DNA from: Candidatus Sodalis endolongispinus
Lineage (GTDB): Bacteria; Pseudomonadota; Gammaproteobacteria; Enterobacterales; Enterobacteriaceae
Length of the DNA: 64,000 bases
Direction: 5' to 3'
Assembly: GCF_018777395.1 (NCBI RefSeq)
Contig: NZ_JAFJYC010000004.1
Location: forward strand, 25,070-89,069
Shown here: positions 22,252-30,796 of the stretch, in pieces
How positions within the stretch are numbered: position 1 is the stretch's first letter
Layout of the letters: every line of letters begins with the position of its first letter
Notes under the pieces: model-generated
What the model was told of the DNA's origin: nothing
The model's database searches: none
The model's input: only the letters and a program-made list of their open reading frames with translations
Position numbers and translations under genes: made by a program

Positions 22252-22689
22252 ATGGTTGCACCACTCAAGCCGGCGTGGCTTGGCGACAATTATGCGCAAA
22301 TACAGTCCCTGGTAGGCTACATTGTACGGATAGGGAATGCGCCAAGAGTAGGCGGTCTGGGCATTACCTTCACCGATGGTAGCAGCTATAACATTGGCAC
22401 CCTTAGCCGAGAATCGCGCAGTGTTGAATTAAAGGGTAGCGTCATCACCTGTATTGAAACCTGGGGCAGTGGTGCGATTGATGAAGCCTTATTTACCCTT
22501 AGCGATGGGCGCACCTTCAGTTTTGGTGAGCGGTATAGTTATAATTACCGGCGGTTTGAAGCCCCTGGACATTATATCACCGTCCTGTACCTGGCCAGCG
22601 ATGAGCCGTCTCTCTGCGGGCAGGCCGCAGGTATTATGGCGTCCTACCATTTGAGAAATGACCCGACCACCGACCCATTACTGCAATAA
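22252..22689 (+). CDS. Jacalin-like beta-prism protein, third toxin-operon gene
   Basis: The 145-residue protein shows the repeating pattern of jacalin-like lectin or Cry domain II beta-prism folds: IVRIGNAPRVGGLGITFTDG, then a serine-rich strand, SVITCIETWGSGAIDEALF, TLSDGRTFSFGE, and a closing CGQAAGIMASYHL strand like the GxxGxxLDxIGxY end of jacalin domains. It has no signal peptide. It starts at 22252 with a GAGGA site overlapping the end of gene two, so the operon is compact. Expected role: carbohydrate or receptor binding for the pore-forming partner. It converges on the DUF4385 gene, whose stop is only nine bases away. Confidence 0.6.
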   Translation: MVAPLKPAWLGDNYAQIQSLVGYIVRIGNAPRVGGLGITFTDGSSYNIGTLSRESRSVELKGSVITCIETWGSGAIDEALFTLSDGRTFSFGERYSYNYRRFEAPGHYITVLYLASDEPSLCGQAAGIMASYHLRNDPTTDPLLQ

Positions 22690-22697
22690 CGTCGTCC

Positions 22698-23225
22698 TCA
22701 GGATGCCAGCATCGCCCGATATGCCGCGTTACGGCCAGGGGGCAAACTGCCGGGATGAGCCTGGTCAGTGCCACTAACCGTAACGCTGCTGATGGTTTTT
22801 TTTCGCCGCAGATAATCCTCGTCGGCGCGCAGGCGATCCCAATAGCTTTTGAAGATGGCCGCCGCCGCCGCTTTGACCGGATCATTAACGCGGGGCTTGA
22901 CGACCCGTTGAGCATCATATTTCCTGCCGTCTTGATGATTGGCATAACGGCGTGCGCGCGTATAGCCCATTTGGATAAATTTGCGCGCCATATCCATGCC
23001 AACGAAATCGTCCGCCCGGCGGTACTGCTCAAAAAGTTGATAGAGGGTCTCGGCGGATTGCGCGGCCACCTGCGGATTTTTAAATCGCCAATGCGGCAAC
23101 ATTTCCCCTTTATAAGGTTCAACCAGTAAGACGCCTTGTTCTCCGCGTCCGACCTGATAACGCTCGGGGTGCCGGCGAAAATCAATCTGGCTAAAATCAT
23201 GCTGATAATTGAATGGGATACCCAT
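22698..23225 (-). CDS. DUF4385 family protein
   Basis: This 175-residue protein matches the DUF4385 family through conserved blocks: a start like FNYQHDFSQIDFRRHPERYQ, then VGRGEQGVLLVEPYKGEMLP, HWRFKNP, DDFVGMDMARKFIQMGYTRA, RRYANHQ and DPVKAAAAAIF. The function of the family is unknown. It is soluble and basic, with no membrane segment. The last 25-30 residues (SSVTVSGTDQAHPGSLPPGR onward) do not look like the family and may be a changed tail. It converges with the toxin-like operon. The start ATG at 23225 gives the conserved N-terminus, but the ribosome site is weak. Confidence 0.8.
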   Translation of the reverse strand: MGIPFNYQHDFSQIDFRRHPERYQVGRGEQGVLLVEPYKGEMLPHWRFKNPQVAAQSAETLYQLFEQYRRADDFVGMDMARKFIQMGYTRARRYANHQDGRKYDAQRVVKPRVNDPVKAAAAAIFKSYWDRLRADEDYLRRKKTISSVTVSGTDQAHPGSLPPGRNAAYRAMLAS

Positions 23226-23395
23226 TTTTGCTCATCCGACTTGTCTTGCCGCAGGCGGCAGGAGACTTTACCCACGCCCGTCAATAGTGATAAGCTTAGC
23301 GCCGGATGGCAGAATTTTCATCCCGGCGCCACGCGGCGCAATGTTGCGAGGGGCCTGCCGACATGCCGCCCTCAGCCAATCGCTCAGGCCGGGGC

Positions 23396-23587
23396 GTCGT
23401 CCAGGTAGCGCAAAGGGTCATTCTTATTTAATAGTCGTCCAGGTGGCGCAAAGAGTCACCCTTATTTAATAGTCGTCTAGGTGGCGCTAAGAGTCACCCT
23501 TAGTTAATAGTCGTCCAGGTGGCGCAAAGGGTCATCCTTACTTAATTGTTGTCCAGGTGGCGGAAGTGGTCATCCTTAATTATCGTC
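23396..23587. repeat. Five 38-bp tandem repeats copied from the end of an MFS gene
   Basis: Units starting GTCGTCC(A/T)GG lie at 23396, 23434, 23472, 23510 and 23548, exactly 38 bases apart, with a sixth, diverged and shorter unit at about 23582. The sixth unit is the last coding segment plus the stop codon of the transporter pseudogene on the minus strand (KADHLRDLDDN, then TAA). Each repeat therefore resembles that gene tail, including a TAA-like triplet. The array extends away from the gene, downstream of its stop. Confidence 0.85.
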
Positions 23588-24765
23588 CAGATCGCGCAGA
23601 TGGTCAGCTTTATTCAACGTCATGAGCGCGAAGAGGCTGATAATGGCGGTGATGACCACATACCAGGCGGGGATGTCAAGATTGACGGTCTGCTTGATAA
23701 GCCAGGTAATGGTCAGCCCCGCACAGCCGGAAAATACCGCGTTGGATAGCGAATACGCCAGCCCCAGCCCGGTATAGCGTACCCGGGTGGGAAACATTTT
23801 CGCCAGCATCGCCGGACCCGGACCGGCCAGCAGCCCCACCAGCCCTTTTATCAGCAACGTGCCAGCCGGATCTTGCAGTATCCGCAGCAGGGGAAAAGAC
23901 AGCACCAGCAGCAGTAAGGTGGCGGTCATCAGCACACGTCGCCGGCCAATCCTGTTGCTCAACATGCCGGCGGGAATGATGGTGAGGGCAAAACCGGCGT
24001 TGGAAATAACGGCGATCAGTAACGCGGTTTGCATATGGATGTGCAGCGCCGATTGCAAGTAAGTGGGCATAATCACCAAAAGGGTGTAGCCCGCTGCGGA
24101 CCATGTCATCAGCCGGCCGATGCCGCACGCGCGCGCATGAAGGCAGGGGTTTCTTCCAGACTGAGGCGCAACCACAGCGCGACGGCGCCCATCGGCAGCG
24201 CCAGAAAAAAGGCGATACGCCAGCTCCATTGCCGTAACGCGTCCTGTCCTAGCATCGCCGCCAGCAGGCCGAGTGCGACGGTCAACGATTGCCAGGCGCC
24301 GTACAGGCCGCGTTTACCCCGCGGGGCGAATTCGGTCATCAGCGCAACCGCACCGCCATATTCGCCGCCGGCGAATAAACCTTGCAGAATGCGCAGCAGC
24401 GTTAGCAGGATGGGCGCAGTGATACCGATATGGGCATAGGTGGGCAACACCCCAATCAATGCGGTGGCGATAGTCATCAGGACCAGCACCAGAATCAGCG
24501 TGGGCTTGCGGCCCAGACGATCGCCGAGGCGGCCGAACAGCGCCGCACCCAGCGGGCGGAAGAAAAAGGCCACGGCGAACGAAGCATAGGTTAGAATAAG
24601 TCCGGTCATCGCATTTTCGCCCTGCAGATGAAAGAAATTCTCCGCAATCACCGTCGCCAGAAAATCGTAAACCGCGAACTCATACCATTCGATAAAATTG
24701 CCCACCGCCCCGGCCAGCAGGGCCTTCTTATGGGACAGTGGCGACTGGCTGTGCGCCTGGTGCAT
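23576..24765 (-). pseudogene. MFS metabolite/H+ symporter (MHS family), broken
   Basis: The N-terminal half (from ATG 24765; ALLAGAVGNFIEWYEFAVYD, then RPLGAALFGRLGDRLGRK) and the C-terminal half (AAGYTLLVIMPTYLQSALHI to NKADHLRDLDDN) are those of ProP/ShiA-type proton symporters for organic acids or osmolytes. Near 24110-24140 the frame changes. The usual roughly 40 residues between LSLEETPAFMRAR and the seventh helix are missing, so a deletion with frameshift split the gene. The substrate is unknown. Downstream of its stop the gene end has been amplified into a tandem repeat. Confidence 0.85.
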
Positions 24766-25423
24766 AGACAGATCCTTAAGCCGTGTCAGAAATACCTTTG
24801 CCGGCTTGCGCCGGTTAAGCGTGTAATGTCACCTGGGGGCAAGCGGCGCGGCCCGGTAACGCGCGACGCAAGGCGGGTTTCGCGCTGCTCGCGTCATCCT
24901 AGTTTAACAGGTCACCCTGTCAACGGCCTACCGTCGCGCCAACGTCGCTGACAACGGTGGATTCATGCCGGTCAATCCGTAAGTCGAACGGCAAAAACCG
25001 TGCGGGGACTGGACGTTCCCGGCAAAGACCTGCCGTCGTGGGTCGCCGGCGTTGTCTTGTGCGCGTTGGATGATGGTTGGGAGCGCCGTCATCTTACGTG
25101 TCGTCCGACGACGGTCGGGTTAACGACGGTCTGACGCCTGAGCTGCTGGCCTGTTCAGGCGGCCGTCGCTGCCTGCTGCGCTGCGCTTTTGGCCCCGAGG
25201 CTTATTGCGCTGCCGCTAAGCCGTCTCCCCAGCCATCAAACGCGTGATGGTCTTGAGCCTGAAGTCCGCGTGCAGCTTTACTTGTGGCACACATTTTTGT
25301 ATACCAAGTTAATTGTTTGAATGCCATCAACATCGACTGACTGCCTGTCCGGGCGCAACGGCGCTCAACCCCTAACCCCGCGGCGCGGCAGTGATGCTGT
25401 CAGCCTTTGCTTGAGGAAGCTGG
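24766..25423. other. Gene-free interval of about 650 bases
   Basis: I see no recognisable coding remnant, RNA gene or repeat here. Short open frames exist on both strands but resemble nothing and have no ribosome site. The GAGGAAG just before 25424 belongs to the next gene. Confidence 0.5.
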
Positions 25424-26113
25424 ATGTCCACCCCTTTTACGCTGCTGTTTGCGCTCTATCCCGGCGTGACACAATTGGATTTCACGGCGCCGCATCAGGT
25501 TTTCAGCCATTGGCCGGCGGCTGCGGTGCATGTGGCGTCGCTCGAAGGCGCGCCGGTGAGCGCCAGCGGGCTGCATTTTGACCGGCTTGAGGCGCTGGAG
25601 ACGGTAGCGAGATGCGATTTGCTGTGCCTCCCCGGTGGTCCCGGCTGCACCGACGCCATGCTGGATGCGCGGTTTATGGCGGAAATCCGCCGCTTGGCAG
25701 CCGGCGCGCATTATATTACCTCGGTATGTACCGGCTCATTAATCCTCGGCGCCGCCGGACTGTTGCAGGGACGACGCGCGACCTGCCATTGGTCGATGCT
25801 GGAGAGTCTGTCGTTGTTTGGCGCCGTGCCGCGCGCTGAGCGGGTAGTACGCGATGTGCATGTTATCACCGGCGCCGGCGTCACTGCCGGCATTGATTTT
25901 GCCCTGACGGTGGTGGCGGAAGTGTCGGGAGAGCGCGCGGCGCAGGCCATCCAACTGGGGCTTGAATATGCACCGGCGCCGCCGTTTGATGCCGGTCATC
26001 CCGCGACAGCGCCGGCCGCCGTTATGCGCGACGTGAGAGAGAGGCAGGCGGCTTTCCGTACCCGTCGGCTGGCGCAGGTCGCGACGGCGGCGGCGGCGTT
26101 AAAGGCGCGCTGA
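25424..26113 (+). CDS. DJ-1/PfpI family protein, isonitrile hydratase-like
   Basis: This 229-residue class I glutamine-amidotransferase-like protein has the nucleophile elbow in ITSVCTGSLILGAAGLL (Cys near residue 101). GGPGCTDAM is the glycine-rich loop, and ATCHWSMLESL follows the elbow, as in isonitrile hydratase InhA of Pseudomonas and ThiJ/PfpI proteins. It lacks the AraC-type helix-turn-helix of the longer GlxA regulators, so it is probably an enzyme. It starts at 25424 with GAGGAAG a few bases upstream. It appears intact. The next gene, a broken dehydrogenase, is 55 bases downstream. The substrate is unknown. Confidence 0.82.
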   Translation: MSTPFTLLFALYPGVTQLDFTAPHQVFSHWPAAAVHVASLEGAPVSASGLHFDRLEALETVARCDLLCLPGGPGCTDAMLDARFMAEIRRLAAGAHYITSVCTGSLILGAAGLLQGRRATCHWSMLESLSLFGAVPRAERVVRDVHVITGAGVTAGIDFALTVVAEVSGERAAQAIQLGLEYAPAPPFDAGHPATAPAAVMRDVRERQAAFRTRRLAQVATAAAALKAR

Positions 26114-26168
26114 GATAGACTACGCCAACGATGGCATCGGATATGGTTTTTCCGTACGGAGTTTTGCT

Positions 26169-27146
26169 ATGACTGTCCGCTTATTATCACACATTGATAT
26201 TCCATCGGCATATTGGCCGGGATTCGCCGCTGCGGGGGTGACGTTGTATGTGGCGCCGCGGACCGATCACACCGGCCCGCTTTGGCCCGACGGCCCGCTG
26301 CAACCTGTGTTGTGCGCGGCGGGGGAGGCAGCCGAAAAGGAGACATTTGACCCGAGCGCAATCGATGTCCTGTTGACGATAGGATCGCTTGGAATAAGCG
26401 CGCAAGACATGGCGAAACTGCCCGCTCTGCGCCTGATCTGCTGCCTGGGGGTCGGCTATGAGCGCGTCTGTCTGGCCGCCGCCGCCGCGCGCGGTATCCG
26501 CGTCACCCACGGCCGCGGCACCAATGACACGTCGGTGGCCGATCATGCCATGGCGCTGATGTTAGCGCTAATGCGCGATATCGCGCCCCTGGACCGCGCG
26601 GTGGCCAGTGGCAAAACCTACGGCAATTGCGTCCGCAGCCGAGCGGCAAACGGGTCGGTATCCTCGGTCTGGGAACCATTGGCCACAACATCGCCGAGCG
26701 GTGCGCCCGGGGCTTCGCTATGGAGGTCGGCTACCATAATCGGCGGCCGGTAGCGGATGGCGATTATCATTACTGCGCCAGCGCGACGGCGCTGGCGCAG
26801 TGGTGCGATATTCTGGTGATCGCCACACCGGGCGGCGCCGCGACCCGGCATTTGGTCGACGCTGCGGTGCTCGCAGCGCTGGGGGCTGACGAATATTGCC
26901 CGCGGTAGCGTGGTGGAAACGGCGGCGCTGCAGACGCAGGCCATCGCCGGCGCGGCGCTGGATGTGATCGAAGGCGAACCGGAGGTGCCGGCGGCGCTGC
27001 TGGCGCAGGATAATCTGTTAATCACACCGCATGTGGCGGCGCGCTCACCTCAGGCGATGGCGGCGATGTATCAGCAAATGCTGGAAAATCTCGCCCGCCA
27101 TCTCAGTGGGCAACCGCTGCTGACGCCGGTGGCGGAAAGGGGCTGA
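26169..27146 (+). pseudogene. NAD-binding 2-hydroxyacid dehydrogenase, two frameshifts
   Basis: The first part (LTIGSLGISAQDMAKLPALR, LGVGYERV) is the substrate domain. One base is lost near 26628, after KTYGN, and the nucleotide-binding domain continues in another frame (KRVGILGLGTIGHNIAERCA). A second lesion near 26890 removes the segment before ARGSVVETAAL. The third frame ends GAALDVIEGEPEVPAALL, ITPHVAARS and a TGA at 27144-27146. The family covers glyoxylate/hydroxypyruvate and related reductases. The last stop is two bases before the following acetyltransferase, so the two were probably one operon. The product is certainly non-functional unless the sequence has errors. Confidence 0.85.
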
Positions 27147-27148
27147 AA

Positions 27149-27736
27149 ATGGACTACCGGCAACGGATTATCTCACCGACATTGCGGCTGGCGCTGCCGC
27201 GTGAGGAAGATGCGCCGGCATTGTTCAGCCTGGCGCAGCAGGAACGGACGCATTTGAGCCGGCATCTTGCCTGGCCCGAGACGGTTCGCTGTGAAGTCGA
27301 TACGCTGGCGACGGTGCGCGCCAACCGGCGAGCCTATGCCGCCGGTGAGTCGGCGGTTTATCTGCTGTGGCGACAGGAGCGGCTGAGCGGGGTGCTGTCG
27401 CTGAACAGCATCAGCGGCAGCGTGGGGGAAATAGGCTACTGGCTGGCCGCCGCTCTGACCGGTCGTGGTGTCATGTCCCGCGCCGTGCAGGGGTTAATGA
27501 CGAGGTATCTGGAGGACGGCCGGCTGGATACGTTTATTTTACGCTGTGGTGTGCAAAACCGGCCCAGTAACCGCGTGGCGCAGCGCCTGGGCTTTAGCTT
27601 CTATCAACGGCAGGCGCAGGCGGAGAAAGTCGGCGAGCGCTGGGTGGATCACAATGTTTACCACTGGCGCGCCGGGCGAAACACGTTGCCGCTGTCGTTG
27701 ACGACCTGCACTCCCGCGCCCGGCGCGGATCGTTAG
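27149..27736 (+). CDS. RimJ/RimL-type GNAT acetyltransferase
   Basis: This 195-residue protein of the GNAT fold resembles RimL, the N-acetyltransferase of ribosomal protein L12: LRLALPREEDAPALFSL at the start, ERTHLSRHLAW, then GEIGYWLAAALTGRGVMSRA (the acetyl-CoA loop) and CGVQNRPSNRVAQRLGF. The last 15 or so residues run past the usual end. It begins two bases after the broken dehydrogenase stop and terminates in TAG. The true substrate could be another amino acid or protein. It is intact by reading frame and its 3' end overlaps the convergent hydrolase pseudogene by four bases. Confidence 0.82.
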   Translation: MDYRQRIISPTLRLALPREEDAPALFSLAQQERTHLSRHLAWPETVRCEVDTLATVRANRRAYAAGESAVYLLWRQERLSGVLSLNSISGSVGEIGYWLAAALTGRGVMSRAVQGLMTRYLEDGRLDTFILRCGVQNRPSNRVAQRLGFSFYQRQAQAEKVGERWVDHNVYHWRAGRNTLPLSLTTCTPAPGADR

Positions 27737-29032
27737 CGCAAAGGCCCGCCGCGTTCGTCAAGCATCTGGCGCAGCCGGCGGAAGACGCTGGTGGACTGAC
27801 GAAGACCATCGTGCTCAAATTCATTGGTAACCCAGACCTGTAAATTACCCACCCGCGCGGCGGTAGCCAGGGACAGGTCGGCGTCGACATACATGTCGTC
27901 GTGATAAATCACCGCCGCGACCGGCACCTCATTATTCGCCAACCGGGTGAGGTCATACAGCGGCGGGTAATCCTGCCGGGTGGCCAACTGCGCCGCCGCG
28001 GCGCGAAACGGGCGCAGTGAGCTGATCTCGTCAAACATCCATGGGTAGATCATCTCGCCGGTGAACAACAGCGGCCGGGCATCGGGCTGGAAAGCGGGAA
28101 ACGTCTGGTGTACCCGTTCCGCCGCCCAGTTGCAGGCCTGCCCGGGCTGGCCATAAATGACCTCCTGCAGCACGGCATAGAGGGGATTGGCGTCATAGCC
28201 GGTCTCCGCCATGATGGCCATCAGAAAATGATCCGACAGCCGGGTTTCGGCGCTGTCGCTGAATGCCTCTTCTATCAGGCCATGCACCTGATCGAAACCG
28301 GGTCCCATCCCGAACGCCATCCCCAGGGTTTGCAGGCGGCGCACGCTGAGGCGATAGCCATCCGGCAGCCGCACGTCGCGGGCGTCGATGACATCCGCCA
28401 GGCGGGCAATACGCGCCGCGTCGGCGAGATAACGGCGGAAATAGCGCGCGTTTTTCTCCGCCACCCGGGGGGTAGGTGCGGCGATAAACCTCATCGGCAT
28501 CTATATCGAGGCCCGGCAGCCCGCCGGTGACGTAGCAGGCGGCGAGGCCTTCGGGCGCCAAAGATAAATAACTCAGAGTCAAAAAGCCGCCGTAACTTTG
28601 GCCTAACGTCTCCCAACGATCGCCGCCGAACAGCCGCGTACGCAGGAATTCACAATCGCGCACGATGCTGTCGGCGCGAAAGTGCCATAAATACGCCGCG
28701 CCCGCATGGGGGGCTATCGCCGCCAGCGTGGCACTTTCGACCCGGCTGCTGCGGCCGGTGCCCCGCTGATCTAGCAAGATAACCCGGTGGGTCTTCAGCG
28801 CCTCGGCAAGCCATACTGGCCCACCGCCCTGCGGACGCGGCCCTTTGCCGCCTGGGCCGCCCTGAAGAAACGCGAGCTTTGGTAAGGATTGGTGGCGCTT
28901 GCGCGGGTCGACGACTTCGCGCACAAACAGATCCAGCGTGCGACCGTCATCCGGCCGCGACCAATTCAGTGGCACCTTGATCAGGTGTTCCTTGATAAAC
29001 ATGCCGGGCAAAGTATATTCACAGATGTTCAA
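27733..29032 (-). pseudogene. Proline iminopeptidase-like alpha/beta hydrolase (S33), one frameshift
   Basis: The N-terminal part (HLIKVPLNWSRPDDGRTLDL, then FLQGGPGGKGPRP and LDQRGTGRSS, with nucleophile elbow LGQSYGGFLTLSYLS) is a family S33 aminopeptidase. After the CYVTGGLPG segment the frame shifts at a run of six G at 28467-28472. Removing one base rejoins it to VAEKNARYFRRYL and on through IYHDDMYVDADLS to a proper end. The start is undecided: ATG at 29002 or TTG at 29032. Both keep the EYTLPGMF-type beginning. One base in a homopolymer is the only lesion, so the break is very recent, a switch or a sequencing slip. Confidence 0.82.
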
Positions 29033-29128
29033 CGCAAGCTCCAGGGCTGATGGCGAAGCCGGCGCGGCCGCAAGGGGCGCCGGGCAGAGGGCAACAGTGT
29101 AAAGCAACCGGCCGGTGGGGGGAATGTG

Positions 29129-29400
29129 CTATCGCTGCCCGCAGGCAGCGCCCGATAGGGCGGCCGAGTACTTTGGGACGTGGCGCGGACACACTGACCG
29201 CCTCCGTTAAGGGGAAAAGGATATCGCTGCCCGCAGGTAGCGCCCGATAGGGCGGCCGAGTACTTTGGGACGTGGCGCGGACACACTGACCGCGCCCGTT
29301 AAGGGGAAAAGGCTATCGCTGCCCGCAGGCAGCGTCCAATAGGGCGGTTGAGTACTTTCGGACGCGGAGCACACACTGACCGCCTCCGGCTTGGGGGCCG
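29129..29400. repeat. Three tandem copies of a 92-bp unit
   Basis: Copies beginning TATCGCTGCCCGCAGG start at 29130, 29222 and 29314, exactly 92 bases apart. The first two are nearly identical and the third has several changes. Each contains the small inverted repeat GCTGCC-CGCA-GGCAGC (one mismatch in copy two) and GAGTACTTTGGGACG. The array fills the gap between the start of the S33 hydrolase and the end of the FAD monooxygenase. It is too few and too long-spaced to be a CRISPR array. Confidence 0.85.
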
Positions 29401-29458
29401 CTAGGTGGCCTGGAACAGTGGTGGTGCGAGGCGGGCTGATAGGGGTGTAGGGCAGCGG

Positions 29459-30681
29459 TTAGCGCTGCAATAGCGCTCGCCGTGGCCGTTCGGGGCGAAA
29501 CCCCAGGCCGATAATCCTGCCGGCCAGATGCGGCAACCAGGGACGCTGGCGCAGCCAGCGTTCCAACGCCGACGGTTTACGCGCCTGGCGAGGCGAACGA
29601 TGCTCCTTGCCGGTCATCATAATTTGCAGCCTTTGGGTGGCCCGGGTGGGGAACTGGCGGCGACGCTGTACGCGATTGAGCTCACGCAGGCCGACCACGC
29701 CGCGTGCCAGCGGTGTTGCCAATAGATTGGCAGCGGCGACCCCGCGTCCTGTATGGCCAGATTAACGCCGACGCCGCCAATGGGCGACATCGCATGAGCG
29801 GCATCACCGATACACAACACGCCCGGGGCGGCCCAACGCGTCAGCCGGTCGATGCGGATGTCCAGTAGCTTAACTTGCTGCCAGTCGGTAATCTGTCGCC
29901 GCAACCGTTCGATGTCGACCGGTGCCACTGCCGCCACCTGCTGTAACAGCGCCGCTAACCCCTGTTGCTGAAGTGCGGGAAAACTGCCTTTGACGATGCT
30001 GTAACCGCACTGCCAATACTCACCGCGGTCGAGCATGATGAAATTATTTTTCGGCCCGCCGTGGCCGCTGGCCCAGCGGGCGTCGCCTGCCTCCTTCGAC
30101 AGTTTCATCCACACGACGTCGCGCGGGGCGCCAAAATTCTCAAACTGCAACCCGGCGGCAGTGCGTACCATCGATCGGCGGCCGTCGGTACCTATCACCA
30201 GCGGGGAGGTAATGGCTAGTGAGCCGGCGTCGTCTTCGGCATTGACGCCAATTATTCGCCCCTGGTGCTGGCGCAACGAAACGCCACGGGTCGCGCGCAG
30301 CAGCGTAAAGCCCGGTAACGTTGCCGCCTGCTCCGCCAGGAAATTAAGGAAATTCCACTGTGGCATCAACATCATATACTGGCAGCGACCGGGCAGACGG
30401 CTGAAATCGGCCATCGTGACCGTCTTACCCTGCAGCTCGCCGCGCAGCGTCGTCACTTTTTGATGCCCTAACGCCAGAAGCCCTTCTAGCAATCCCAGGT
30501 GGTGCATGATGGTCAGCGTGGAGGGATGAATGGTGTCGCCGCGAAAATCGCGCAGAAAATCACGGTGTTTCTCCAACACCGTGACCGCGACACCTGACCG
30601 CGCCAATAAATAGCCCAGCATTAATCCGGCCGGCCCGCCGCCGACGATACAGCATGGCGTGGTAAGTGTTTTCTCGCCCAT
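29459..30681 (-). pseudogene. FAD-dependent aromatic-type monooxygenase, frameshifted
   Basis: The N-terminal Rossmann motif CIVGGGPAGLMLGYLLARSG, the DGRRSMVR motif and the second FAD motif VLCIGDAAHAMSPIGGVGVN are those of UbiH/PobA-type flavin hydroxylases. After NLAIQDA the frame is lost in a run of four C on the plus strand (four G in coding sense) near 29741. Two extra bases are present. The correct frame continues ATPLARGVVGLRELNRVQRR to LGFRPERPRRALLQR. Most catalytic sequence precedes the lesion. The substrate is unknown. The ATG at 30681 (MGEKTLTTPCCIVGGG) is the start. Confidence 0.82.
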
Positions 30682-30796
30682 GGTGAGTTTCCCTTGCCTG
30701 CGTAAATTTCAATCATAAGAAGCAGGCGTCAAGTTGCAAATAATTATCGTTTACTTCTGTTATTGGCTGCACCGATGAGGCGCCGTTGGCGCGGCG

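Noticed and set aside
29129..29400. CRISPR array
   Set aside because: The 92-bp copies are contiguous whole-unit duplicates with no short repeat alternating with unique spacers, and no cas gene is present. The same holds for the other arrays.
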